A stretch of 64,000 nt of DNA from Symbiodinium natans (GCA_905221605.1 CAJNDS010002206.1:291226-355225); one strand, 5' to 3'. Positions 50,060 through 60,479 are shown, counted from the first letter of the stretch. The notes: generated by a model not told the origin, from the sequence alone. A program made the numbers and translations.

Positions 50060-50518
50060 CAGCCTGCACCAAGTGCACCAAAGGCCTTGAGGGACCTTTT
50101 GTCAGGAGGTTCCTAACCTCTCTTGAGGTACCAGCCTCTGGTAGCATCCCGAAGAGGATGAAAAGCTGAGGTTGATCCTCGCTGCCAGAGAACACCCCTG
50201 GCCCCTCCTCTCACGGTTTGCAACCCCTGCACCAGCAACCTGAGGAGCTTTTGCCAGGAGGTTCATTCCTCTCATGAGGTATAACCTCTGGTAGCATCCC
50301 AAAGAGGATGGTAGATTAGGAGGAGGTGGTTTCCTCCCCTGTACATCAGGGCCAAGAGGGCCATCAGTAGTGCCAGTACAGAGGCACGGTTTTCACAACC
50401 CAAACACCAAGAAGGTGGATCGCATTTGTTCGCTCAACTGGAACAACCCCCCCCCCCCGCCCCCCCCCGGAGGGCCGGGAGTTCGAACCTGGGTTGAACC
50501 CAGGTTCGAACCCCCCCT
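50060..50518 (+). other. 3' UTR of LINE copy 2 and junction to copy 3
   Basis: No gene. It has many short inverted repeats of the GAGG...CCTC type, then the conserved LINE tail (50395-50445), a C-run of about 25 bases, and an inverted repeat GTTCGAACCTGGGTTGAACC with its complement (~50481-50511) just before copy 3 starts. Confidence 0.7.
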
Positions 50519-50628
50519 GGCTCAAGTTTTCGGCCCAAGGAGTCCTGAGGGAAAGTTTCGGAGGTCTCAGCCTTCCTAGCCTGGTAGCCAGCCTAGGACA
50601 GTTTGCCGGAGGTGCCTTCCTCTTAGCC

Positions 50629-51507
50629 ATGGCTCCCCGCGAGTACATCTGTTGCAGTGGTACGAGCTGCACAGGATGGATTTGGGCGGACAAGGCTAAG
50701 CAGAACCAGCTCTGCAAGAAGTGCAGAACACCATGGGCAAACAGCATTCGCAAGGCGAGACAGAACTGGAGCCAGTGGAAGCCACAGTGGCCTACGGTCG
50801 CCGAGGCAGCTTACTGGCAGCCACCAAAGAAGCCCAAGACTCCGAAAGCACCACTGCCGAACAAGGTCCTGCAAGCCCTTGGAGTGGCGTGGGACAGTGT
50901 GCCTGAAGAGGTGCAAAAGAACCTCAAGGAGGCAGGGTACAAACCACCCAAGACACAGGTCAAGGAAGAGGTGGACGATCTCACAGACCTGTGCCAGAAG
51001 CACGAAGCCGCCCTGCCGGAGGAGGTCAAAGCCTACCTGAAGGGCCTCAAGGCCAGTCAGGAGGTGACGCCCTCCCAAGCTGCAAGCCAGGCCAGCCAGA
51101 GCTGGCAAAGTGCAGCTGGCAAGCTCAAGCACATTGCTGATCAGAAGATTGGCCTGCAGAAGCGCGTTGACATGGCGAAGGAGTCATTAAGGCAGCTTCT
51201 ACAAGAAATGATCGTGCTGAATGAGCAGGCCGAGAGGGCACAGAAGGCAGTCGAAGCAAGCTCAGGCCTGCTCAAAGAGAAAGTCTTCTGCGAATCCGCT
51301 GCGGACATGGAGGTCGACAGCATCCTCCATGAATTGGGGGTAAGCCTCAACGAGGAGCAAGAGAAGAAGCTCCATGAAATTAAAGCGGAGAGAGAAGCAA
51401 AGAGGCGTCGCACACAGGAGGTCCCCACCCCTCCAGGCCTTGAGGAGCAAACCCAGGAGGGGATGCCTCCCGGAAATGCCAATGCCCCGCCTGGCCTGGT
51501 GGCCTAG
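50629..51507 (+). CDS. LINE ORF1 protein, intact (292 aa)
   Basis: Probable RNA-binding partner of the LINE RNP. The N-terminal zinc cluster YICCSGTSCTGWIWADKA...LCKKCRTPW (~6-40) has a W-rich segment. A middle helical domain (VLQALGVAWDSVPEEVQKNL) and a coiled coil (~175-265, including MAKESLRQLLQEMIVLNEQA) follow, with a Pro-rich end PPGLEEQTQEGMPPG. There is no RRM. The stop is TAG at 51505-51507, and the frame continues open into ORF2. Confidence 0.85.
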   Translation: MAPREYICCSGTSCTGWIWADKAKQNQLCKKCRTPWANSIRKARQNWSQWKPQWPTVAEAAYWQPPKKPKTPKAPLPNKVLQALGVAWDSVPEEVQKNLKEAGYKPPKTQVKEEVDDLTDLCQKHEAALPEEVKAYLKGLKASQEVTPSQAASQASQSWQSAAGKLKHIADQKIGLQKRVDMAKESLRQLLQEMIVLNEQAERAQKAVEASSGLLKEKVFCESAADMEVDSILHELGVSLNEEQEKKLHEIKAEREAKRRRTQEVPTPPGLEEQTQEGMPPGNANAPPGLVA

Positions 51508-54500
51508 GGACTCGGCGTGTGGGGCCTGGAGCCCCAAAGCAAGGGCCCCACAGAGCCAATGTGCGACCCCAGCCCAGGGCTGGAACACATGCTGCGAACT
51601 GCTCAGCAGTTCCTAGTTGCGTGTGCTGAATATTACAAGCAAGGTGCTCACATCAATCTACATGGGAAAAGATTGAGGGAGGCCTTGGGGAAACAACTTA
51701 CTGCAGATAGCAGTGGTTGTGAACAAGGCTGGCAGAAGCCCAGCCACTTTTGTCGGCCTGGAAAGGAGTCGCCAGAAAGCGTTCCGATCACAGGGCCAAA
51801 GTTTTTCAAGCTGGACCTCACAGATGATGAGGCACCAGCAGAAGGCGAACAAATGAAGTCATCGTGGGAGGTGAACCCTGATGGGCACCCTCTGGTTACC
51901 CAAGGCTCCTCCCCGCCACAATGCAATGATGAAGCCCAGAAGGTGATACCTTCCCTCTGCAGCCCAGATGACTTGGGTTCGGAGATGACATGGCAGGAGG
52001 TGGTCAACCTCCTGGAAGATCAAGCGAGCCCCTTTCAGGCGAAGGAAGCCACCCTTTTAAGCTTCATCGAAGCCCAAGAGGAGGTGATGGCGGAGGACTC
52101 CCTGGCCTGGGGTTGGTGCAGGATGGTCCTGCGTGCCCTAGAGCAAGGAGAGGATGTCACCGGGAAAGCCATTCAACAAGCAAAGGAGGTGATAGCCTCT
52201 GAGCTCCCAAAGAAGGAAGAGTCCCTGACACCGGAACAGGTGCTGGGTCAGCAGGAACGAGAGGAAGACCCTACCCACGGCGAGGGCACCGACTCAGAAG
52301 AGCCCAGCCATGAGAAGGTTAAACCTTCCGCCTCGCCTGACCAGTATCTAAGTATCATGAGCGCCAATGTCACCAGTTTCAACAACGGGGCACTGGAGTG
52401 GGTGACCCAAGGTGGTGTGTCTGCAGGAAACCCACCACTGCAATCCCTAGGATGGGATCTCTATGCTGAGCCGGCCTCCTTGTCGGACAAGGGCACAAGG
52501 TTGGGGGGCACTGCTTGTGCCTTTCCCAAAAATAGCGGAGTGTGGCAAAAAGCCACCTGCCAATGCAAAGGGGCAGGCGGGTCTGAGACAAAGACGGTGG
52601 GACTACACGATTGTGTCCCTCTACCTGAGGGACACGGAAGGCCTAAATGGTCCCACGAATGCAGAGGTGCTATCCTCTCTGGTGGCTTTCGTAAGAACCC
52701 TCCCGGAACCCTGGATCATCCTGGGAGATTGGAACCTGGACCCGACCGAAGTTCAGGACACAGCACTGATTCAGGTGATGAGGGGGAGGATGGTAGCCAC
52801 TGGAGAGGCTACATGCAACCATGGGGCGGAACTGGACTTTGGGGTTGTGAGTAGGAGCCTGGAAGCCCTGGTGGATCTGTCTGTGACCTGGGCAGTCCCG
52901 TGGAAACCACATGCAGCCTTGCACCTCAAAGTCAAGGACGGTGCCAGCGAATGGAAGTCCTGGAAGCTTCCCCAGTTCCCGAAACTCACAGCAGACCTCA
53001 AAAACCAAGAATGGCGAGAGGTCCAACCCTCCCATTTCGCCATAATGGACAGGACCTGTGCCCAAGAGGACCAGAGCACCCGGCAACTGGCGACCTGGGC
53101 GGCCAGCCTGGAGCACTGCCACGAAGCACCGAGAACTGGCAGAGGCCCAATGGGGACCCTTAGTCTTGCAGCGACCTTCCACTGCCCCCAAAGGCTCTGA
53201 AGTGGGCTGGTGGGCACGAATGGCCAGAATCCTGGAGGAAGTGCCCGCCTCCCAGCAGCACCTACCGGACCTAGGCACCATCCAAACCTGTCAAGACATT
53301 GCTGAAGGAACTGCCTTCCTCACAGAACTGTACAAGCAATGTTTAGCAAAAGAACCACAGTGGCGGTCTTTGAGTGTCGCTGCCAGGCACAAGGAGGCGG
53401 CCCTCCAGATGCAGAGAGCCAAGGAGCAGCAGGCCCAATACAAGGACTGGCTCCAAGCGGGATTAGCGAAAGGGATGAGACCTCTCTATAGTTTTTTCAA
53501 GAAGAGTGAGAGAGTCCTAGATCGGCCCTTCCAAAACCTCCCAGGCGAAGAGCGCCCAGGGGCCAGGAGGAAGCAGTGGGTCGCAACTTGGGGAGAGGTA
53601 GAATGTTCCCCCCGATCGGCCAGACCCTGCTGGATGCAGCAAAAGCCTCCCCGCTGTTCAAAATAACAGCAGAGGTGCTCGAGGCCATCCTCAAGAATGT
53701 CACCGACAAGGCAGGAGGTCTTGATGGGCTCACCTATGCTGCCCTCAAAAACCTCCCTGGACCGGCCTATGAGCAGCTCACCCAAGTCCTGAACTTGGCG
53801 GAAACCACAGGAGTGGCGCCACAGCACTGGCAGGCGCACCATGTGGCACTCCTGCCCAAAAACGCTGACATAGAAAGGCCCATAACCCTCACATCCATCA
53901 CCTATCGGCTTTGGTGCTTCTGCAGAGCACAGGTCGTCAAGAAATGGATGCGAGAAACTGCAGAGAGGTTCCCATGGGATAAAGCCTCCCCGGGTAACAC
54001 TTGTCTAGAAACAGGCATGCAGAGACTCCTGAGAGGAGAGGTTAGCCGCGCAGCTAACAAACATGCCTGTGCGGTCCTGTTGGACCTGCAGACTTTCTAT
54101 GACAGTGTTAATTGGACCAAATTGGAGGAGCGGATAGTGGCGACCGGCTTCCCGCCAGCTATAGCCCTCCTGGTCATGCAAGTCTACCGGGGAACGAGAT
54201 ATCTCGTGGCAGAGGATCTCCTTTCGGAGGGGATCCTCCCTGCGAGGGGCATCCTAGCAGGGTGCCCGTTCGCAACAATGATGGCCAGGGTTTACCTCCA
54301 GCCAATAATGCAAGAAGCCGCTCAGCTCCGCAGTATCACCGCCTTAGACACCTGGGTGGATGACATTGGAGCGGATTTCGAAGCACGACATCCTGAGCAG
54401 GCAGCGTTTGCGGTCTATGAAGGTTACAAAACCCTTCGCCGGCTTCTGGAAGGTAGCGACCTCCGTCTGTCCCTCAAGAAAACAGGCTTCCTGTGCACCA

Positions 54501-56318
54501 CTGCAGAAGCCAGAAGGGAGCTACAGAAGCTGCGCAAAGATGGGGACCCGGCTATCTGTGATAGCATGAAGGATTTAGGCCTGGACTGTGCCCTGGGTCG
54601 GGTCCGGAGGGTCAAGGTGCAAAGAGCCCGAAGGCACAAAGCGGGCAAACGACAGAAGAAGTTGAAACAACTGAGAGTCCCGAGTGTGCCGGCCAAGGTC
54701 CGCCTCTTCAGGGGAGGGGTTGCCTCCGTCTTACTTGGGGTCACCAAGCCCAGGGAATGCCACCCACCCGGAGACAGAAGCTCCGGATTGCCTTGGCTGA
54801 ACAGTGTGGCAGACAGAAAATGGGCAACCTAGAGGTGACTCTGTCCTCTGTAGGAGACAGGTACCAGGATCCGGGTCGCACCATGATGGTCCAGCAAGTT
54901 GAGGCCTGGTTCCAGCTTAAGAAGCGCTGGGTAGGAAAGGAAGAGCTGCTGGAGAGAACATGGGGCCTCACCGTTCAAAGGCTGGAAGAGGCCAGCAGCA
55001 GGTGGCAAATGGTCAGGGGGCCTTTGGCAGCCACGGTTGCGTACCTGCTTGACATGGGTTGGCAGCCTAGAGGCAGTGATGAATGGTTAGACACCCACGG
55101 CACCAAGCACACCATACACACCCCACAGCAGGAGTGTCGTGTCTTAGACCTCCTCCAGCAAACCTACCAGAAGGAGGTGAACCACCGCATCGCCACTGGT
55201 CTTGCTGCCCCTGAGCTACAGGAGGGAGTCGACTGGACGGTAGGGAGGAAATTGCTGGGGGAGTTCAAGAAAGAAGGTCGAACCACGAAAGCAGCTGCCC
55301 TGAGGTGCGTCTGGCAGGGTGCCTTAGTTTGCAGCCAAAACTCTGCTGTCAAAGTGTGCCCCCGATGCCACGAGGAAGCAGATTGGGAGCATGTCCTCCT
55401 GGATTGTGCCTGGTGGAAGGCCCAAAACTGGGAGTTGCCAACATGGTTCCAAGAAGGCAGGGCCCAGCCCGAGATCACTGTGGACCAGGGGCCTCCCGCC
55501 CAAACTCAAATGGGAGGTACAGCCTCCACAGGAGGACAATCCCATCTTTCTGGGTATATGGGCAAACAAAGAGGCCCTCAATGACCCGGAGCTTGTGTAT
55601 GGCACTGATGCTAGCGGGGGGCCCTATACGGCGGACCCGAGACTCCGGCGGGTAGCTTATGCAGTAGTAGCCTGCAAAAGGCAAGGCCCTAAGTATGTCC
55701 AGGTAGGAGCAATAGTTGGCCAAGTCCCTGGACCACAGACGGTTTTTCGGGGGGAACTGTATGCCGTTTTGCAGCTGGCCCGTTATACCGAAGGCCCTGT
55801 TGACACGACACTAGACTGCCTTGGTGTCCCGAAACGAGTCCGCAGCCCAAAGCCGGGCAAGACCCACGGTGATATCTGGTGGGAGCTGCAAACCACGGAT
55901 GTCAACCGCCTCAAAATGAAATGGGTTCCATCCCATGTTTCAGAGGAGGAGTTCCTCCGGAAGGTGGGTGCGGAAAACTCGTGGAGACAGCAGGTCAATG
56001 ACCTGGCGGACAAGCTGTGTGGGGAAAAAGCGGCCGAGCTGGCCCACCCTGATGTCCGGGCAGCCAGTCAGTACCAGGACCATTGCAGCAAAAAAGCACA
56101 AGCATTCCTGGCGAGCAGGGCGGAAAAGATCCTTACTGCCATTGGGGAAAATCAGCACCCAGTGTATAAGGTCTTCCTGCAGGAAAAGCAGGCTCGCAAG
56201 AGCAACGAGGCCACCTCCAGGCCCTGCAAAAAGCGCATTGGCTCCAACATAGGGAGAGGCCACATCACCACCCAACAGGAATGGTTCCAGGAGCTGGTCC
56301 GGACCAAACCTGTGCATG
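51508..56318 (+). pseudogene. LINE copy 3 ORF2 (frameshifted, 3' truncated)
   Basis: Open from directly after the ORF1 TAG in the same frame to 52854 (GLGVWGLEPQSKGPTEP...), covering the N-domain and the start of the APE endonuclease. A deletion near 52405-52440 removes the QETHL region. Endonuclease C-half at 52590-53200, RT at ~53640-54745 (DLQTFYDSVNW, WVDDIG), RT C-part at 54757-55584, and zf-RVT and RNase H at ~55290-56100. A one-base loss near 54730 (TCTTACTTGGGG versus TCCTTACTTGGGG) breaks the RT frame. It ends within the post-RNase H region at the truncation. Confidence 0.85.
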
Positions 56319-56867
56319 TATCATGTACTTGTTCATGTATGTTTTATAAACTATGTTCGTGCGTCATTTTGGCTCTAGAGTGGTGCTTGCTAGCGAGAAA
56401 GTCAAGTTTTGGCATGCGTTCTTCATGGAAAGTCTTCTTATCCATGTTTTCTCAAAGTGCTTTGTCTATTTTTGTACAACCTTGGCATTCAGCATGGTCG
56501 TCTTTGTGCATAACTCTCCGGGGGGAGCGGGCTCACTCCAAAGTGAGTGCATGGAAGTATCGAGTGCTGGGCTTGACGCCTCTGCAGAGCAATTGCAGCT
56601 TCGAGTTCGAGAGTTGCAGAGCCAGTTGGAAGCCCTTCATCCACACATTGCAGTCTTAGAAGAGCGTGTGCATCGTATTGAGCAGGAAGATCAGAGGGTC
56701 CGTCGGGATCTGCGCGGCCATACTGGCACCACTAGCATCGGCTGCCTTTCGGTTCGGCTCTTGCACCTTGAGAGTTGCTTCAGCTTTCTTGTGCGTGCAG
56801 TTCAGACCAGCTTCCCAAGGCCTCCAGGTTTTTGGCAAAGCTTGATTGAAGACTAGAGGGTTGTAGG
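56319..56867 (+). other. Leader region before the YR gene, with possible coiled-coil ORF
   Basis: An ORF at 56353-56856 (167 codons) has a hydrophobic first half and a coiled coil AEQLQLRVRELQSQLEALHP...LEERVHRIEQEDQ at residues ~77-120, ending 11 bp before the YR start. Whether it is translated is unclear. A partial spliced-leader resemblance (CATTTTGGCTCTAG, 56365-56378) lies near its start. Confidence 0.4.
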
Positions 56868-58898
56868 ATGAAACGCCCGACGGATCCTGATGATAAGCAT
56901 TTCAGTAAAGCAAAGAGCAAGTGTGCACCACCGCCCCTGGGGGGGCTTGCGCTACCAGTTGACAAACCTAAAGGAACCGCTCCCCCTCTGCCGGCGGCAG
57001 GTCTTGCCCAACCTTTGTACTCCCAGGGACGACGCATTGAGCCAGTTCCACGTGCCGGGCAACCTCTGCCCGTTCCTGTTGCAGCATCTAGCAGGAGCAA
57101 TTGTGATTCCGATGCTGAAGAAGAATCAGCCAGACACTTTGCCAGGTTTCGGCAGTCCTTCGCAGAATCCAACCAACAGCAGCAAAGTACTTCATCGTTT
57201 CTCTTGAAAGCTGCCCCGAAGCGAAAGCCAGCAAAGGCGGCCGATCCCCACCATCCCAAGTTCCAGCAGATTGCAGGTTTCTCCCAGATGGCCTTGTCAC
57301 TGTTTTGGGGTGTGCTTGTTTTTATGGGTGATTGTAGTGGATTGTTCAAGCAGATTCAGTGCTCCGAATTTGCCAGTCATCACACCTCGCGAATTCTTTC
57401 CGGGTATGCCACGAACACGGTGCTCCGTTACCTGGCAGCTTGGTCACACTTTGTGGCGAATCTTGAAGGGCTAGGCCTCTGTTTTGGCAATCTTGATAGT
57501 GTTATGATGGCAGACATACTAGTCACCATGTCCCTTGAGAAGCATGGAGACCCTACTCTGGGTTCAAGCTGTTGCATGACAATCAAAGCACTTCGTTGGC
57601 TATGCAAAGTTGCAGAATGTACAATCTTATCGTGCGCGTATGAAAAAGTGATTGATTCTTTTCTGAAGTCAAAAATTCCTCGTGAACGCCGTGAGAGTTT
57701 CCCACTACCCACTTGGGTGCTCCAGCTGTGGGAAAGGCGCATCTTGATGAAGCAGGCATCATTCCTTGAAGTGGTTGTGCTTGGTGGTTTTTTGGTTGCT
57801 GCCTGGGGTTCATTGCGATTTGCAGATCTTCAACGTGTGGAGTGGAGTTCATTATCTTTTGACTTACATGTCCTTCGTGGTACGTGTTATGCGACCAAAA
57901 CATGTCACACCGGGCAGCCCTGGGGCATCCTTGCGTCAGGTATTCTGTCTCGCGGGACGCATTCTTGGGTTAGCAAATACCTGCATGCCCTTGACAGGCT
58001 GGCTACAATGCATGTTCGAAACCACCCAGATTCGTGGCTTCCATCGTTCTTGCTTCCAGCAGTGCAAGGCGACAGCTTCATGTTGCCCCTGCAAGCTATG
58101 AGCTATGCTGAGGCGCTGAGGTGGTTGAGGCATTTTCTCCTCATGCCTTGGGCGTCCGCACCACCAGAGGTACCGCCCCTCAATTTCACAGTGCACAGTC
58201 TCAAAGCCACTATGCTTTCCATGTCCCTTCAAGTCAATGTTGATGAGGTTGATAGGAAACGTCAAGGGCACCACCGCATAAGCAGCTCCGCTCTTTATTC
58301 CCGTGATGATGTTCATGGCATGCTTCGGTGCCAATCTTGCATTCGTGATAGCATCCGCACAGGCTTCCGATTTTTGGTCCCCCAGCACAGAGGAGGGCAG
58401 CAGCCCTTGACACCAGCGTACATCCCGCCGGAAGCTTTCTCTAAGGACTACGAGTTTGAACCCTTCCAGTGGTTCTCGTTTCAACTTGATGGCAGTGACG
58501 ATTTGCTTCAAAGCAGTAATGGGAGTTGGGAGGTCGCAGAAAATCAAATAGTCACCCCTGATCCAGATATAGAGGCGCTGGACAAAGATCTCGTGTACCA
58601 CTCCGACCCAGGATCTTCAGATGAGAGCGAGGAGGAACCTTCGGCACCCCCGGCCGAAGAGCACGACTTAGGTGAGCCTGAGGAATTCTTGCTGGGCTCC
58701 TGCACCGCGGTGTTGCATGTGCTCTGCCCTTCAGATGCTTTGTCAGGCACTCTTGTCAATGGGACATATATGCGTGCAAAGTGTGGTGCCACTCTTCCGG
58801 CCGATCGGCTCATGATCCACACGTCAGTGCCATCTTCGTGTCGGTTGTGCAGACGCAGTGCATGCTTGGCAGCTTTATCTTGTTGTTCCGAGGAGTGA
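56868..58898 (+). CDS. Tyrosine recombinase (676 aa)
   Basis: Catalyses cut-and-join integration of a circular cDNA. Residues ~165-270 form a SAM-like core-binding domain (YATNTVLRYLAAWSHFVANL). The catalytic domain shows R317 (GSLRFADL), K344 (YATKTCHTG), H443 with K446 in place of the second Arg (TVHSLKATML), H468/H469 (QGHHR) and the nucleophile Y477 (ALYSRDDV). The N-terminal 140 residues are Pro- and Gln-rich. The C-terminal 190 residues hold an acidic stretch (SDESEEEPSAPPAEEHD) and a Cys-rich end. The frame is intact, so the enzyme could be active. The HSLK variant is seen in some eukaryotic YR elements. Confidence 0.85.
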   Translation: MKRPTDPDDKHFSKAKSKCAPPPLGGLALPVDKPKGTAPPLPAAGLAQPLYSQGRRIEPVPRAGQPLPVPVAASSRSNCDSDAEEESARHFARFRQSFAESNQQQQSTSSFLLKAAPKRKPAKAADPHHPKFQQIAGFSQMALSLFWGVLVFMGDCSGLFKQIQCSEFASHHTSRILSGYATNTVLRYLAAWSHFVANLEGLGLCFGNLDSVMMADILVTMSLEKHGDPTLGSSCCMTIKALRWLCKVAECTILSCAYEKVIDSFLKSKIPRERRESFPLPTWVLQLWERRILMKQASFLEVVVLGGFLVAAWGSLRFADLQRVEWSSLSFDLHVLRGTCYATKTCHTGQPWGILASGILSRGTHSWVSKYLHALDRLATMHVRNHPDSWLPSFLLPAVQGDSFMLPLQAMSYAEALRWLRHFLLMPWASAPPEVPPLNFTVHSLKATMLSMSLQVNVDEVDRKRQGHHRISSSALYSRDDVHGMLRCQSCIRDSIRTGFRFLVPQHRGGQQPLTPAYIPPEAFSKDYEFEPFQWFSFQLDGSDDLLQSSNGSWEVAENQIVTPDPDIEALDKDLVYHSDPGSSDESEEEPSAPPAEEHDLGEPEEFLLGSCTAVLHVLCPSDALSGTLVNGTYMRAKCGATLPADRLMIHTSVPSSCRLCRRSACLAALSCCSEE

Positions 58899-59267
58899 GC
58901 TGGAATGTTCGTGTCAGAAAAGTGTGGTTGTTGTTTTGCGTATGCATCAATGAAACAGCAGGCTGTCATGTTGCACATGTCCACCAAGGGTTAGATTGTT
59001 GCTATGATCTTGACATGCTTTTGGTGTTTCTGCAGGCAGGCGCTCGATTGGGCTAGCAAATCCCCAAGGAAAGATCTTTAGGAGTGTGGCGTCTTGCAAG
59101 AGTTTCACGTGGTATTCAGAAGACGCCCTGGAAGTTTCGTACATGTCAGATTCGTTGCTTAGCATGCTCATCTAGCTCACGAGAACAAAGCTCTGTCATC
59201 CTATCTAAGAATCACATATTGGTCTAGCGCTAAACACCAACATTAGCCCTGCGGTGTCTTGCATGTA
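58899..59267 (+). other. Region between YR and Gag genes
   Basis: No convincing gene. It holds short open frames only, with no recognised motif. It may contain the Gag promoter or, if two copies are joined here, an element boundary; I see no clear terminal repeats. Confidence 0.4.
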
Positions 59268-60479
59268 ATGGCTGATTCCGAGTTGGAGAGTGCACTGGCG
59301 AAGGAAGGCTTGGCAGCAGAGGTCATCAAAGTGGCCACGGAAGGGGGCTGGACAGCCTCGGCGTTCAAACACGTTGTTGAAACTCAGGCAGAAGTTGAGG
59401 GAGCCATCCCCGAGATCTTCCCAGGTCAGATTTTGTCTCGGTTGCAGATAGCCCAGATCAAAGCAGCGTGGGCGGGCATGCAAACATCCAGTTCCTCTAG
59501 TGCTCTACCGGCCCCTGTCAACGCAGATCCTACTTTGGAGACATGGGTAGAGAGTTTTGCTCCCAAAATTGCATCCACGAAGCTGTCCGACATGAAGCGC
59601 CAATTCCTTGCAAATTACCCAAGTGAGGTCTTGAATCCATCTACTCTACCCTCTTTGAGGCTGATTTCCCTCGCAGCTCATCAAGAGGCACGTTCGGAGT
59701 ATAAATGGATAGCTTGGAAACATCGCATGACGGAAGAGAAAGCTTCGGAGTTGTTAATTGCCAGACCCCACAAACAGCCCAAGCTCGAAATGCTGGGTCT
59801 TTCCAGCTTGCTCCTTGATGATCCGCCTACAATCGAAGTGACCGATGCCAATATGGGGATCAGTGGCATCCAGCGAATCTTGGCAGTGCATGACGTTGCG
59901 TTGGCCATGGTTGGCTCAGCTCACCTTGCCCGCCTTAAAGCCTACAGCTGCAAGTTTGTCCAGCTTGTGTCCCAGCGTTTCGACCCAACATCAGGCCTGC
60001 GTGCACCGACAATCCTAGAAGCGCAACAGGCAGATTGTCGGATTTGGCAGAGCATCCATTCTTTAGTCAGTGAGAAAGCTTGGAGCTTGAATGACGCGTT
60101 GCATGAGTTCACTGAAATCAGAGGTGAGCTTAGCACCTTGCTGCAGGCTCGTCCGAAAGCCTTGTTCATCCCCCGCGGCCCCGATCTCAAAGGCAAGGGG
60201 AAGCAGGTCGGCCAATGGAAAGGCCTCGGCAAGGGCCAGGGCCGGGGCAAGGAAAAGGGCGGTAAGCCCAAGGGCGCTCCAGGGAGACACATCACCTTCG
60301 TGAAAGAGATCCAGGTGGGATCTGAGAAGAAAGGGCTGTGTGTCCAGTGGCAGATTGGCCGCTGCACAAGGGGAGGCTCCTGCCCCTTTGTTCATGCATG
60401 TGCATACCCCAAGCAGGATGGATCAGCGTGTGGGAGCAAGTCGCACACAGCCTCTCAGCATGAACAGACGCCTCACTGA
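59268..60479 (+). CDS. Gag-like protein with CCCH zinc finger (403 aa)
   Basis: The start is the ATG at 59268 (MADSELESALAKEG). The body is helical with no recognised capsid fold by eye. Residues ~305-345 are Gly/Lys-rich (KGKGKQVGQWKGLGKGQGRG), an RNA-binding type of sequence. The C-terminus has a CCCH finger CVQWQIGRCTRGGSCPFVHA followed by C and more Cys/His. It ends at TGA 60477-60479, after which the same frame stays open to the end of the window. This is the usual place for a Gag, with pol made by readthrough. Confidence 0.75.
   Translation: MADSELESALAKEGLAAEVIKVATEGGWTASAFKHVVETQAEVEGAIPEIFPGQILSRLQIAQIKAAWAGMQTSSSSSALPAPVNADPTLETWVESFAPKIASTKLSDMKRQFLANYPSEVLNPSTLPSLRLISLAAHQEARSEYKWIAWKHRMTEEKASELLIARPHKQPKLEMLGLSSLLLDDPPTIEVTDANMGISGIQRILAVHDVALAMVGSAHLARLKAYSCKFVQLVSQRFDPTSGLRAPTILEAQQADCRIWQSIHSLVSEKAWSLNDALHEFTEIRGELSTLLQARPKALFIPRGPDLKGKGKQVGQWKGLGKGQGRGKEKGGKPKGAPGRHITFVKEIQVGSEKKGLCVQWQIGRCTRGGSCPFVHACAYPKQDGSACGSKSHTASQHEQTPH
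60477..60479 (+). promoter_or_regulatory. In-frame TGA between Gag and pol (possible readthrough site)
   Basis: A single stop in CAC-TGA-TTC separates two long frames in the same phase (59268-60476 and 60480-64000). I read every codon downstream and found no other stop. Candidate for programmed readthrough, recoding, or simply a point mutation. Confidence 0.55.

Larger units (their letters stand above)
44118..50445 (+). mobile_element. LINE retrotransposon, copy 2 (defective)
   Basis: Begins TGGCTCAAG (SL relic) directly after the tail and microsatellite of element B, and ends at CACCAAGAAGGTGGATCGCA...CTCAACTGGAAC before a C-run. It retains the ORF2 start missing in copy 1 but lacks the 1.4-kb 3' extension and ~120 bp of ORF1. 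It is closely related to copies 1 and 3. Confidence 0.9.
50519..56318 (+). mobile_element. LINE retrotransposon, copy 3 (3' truncated)
   Basis: Starts GGCTCAAG (SL relic). It has the only intact ORF1 and the most complete ORF2 N-terminus. Similarity to copies 1 and 2 stops abruptly after GTGCATG at 56318, in the region just after RNase H, with no tail or poly-A. That point is the border with the DIRS-like sequence, so insertion or rearrangement of the latter removed the 3' end. Confidence 0.88.

Noticed and set aside
50440..50515. GGTTCGAACC palindrome as a tRNA T-loop
   Set aside because: It is part of the AACCTGGGTTG inverted microsatellite; there is no flanking tRNA structure.
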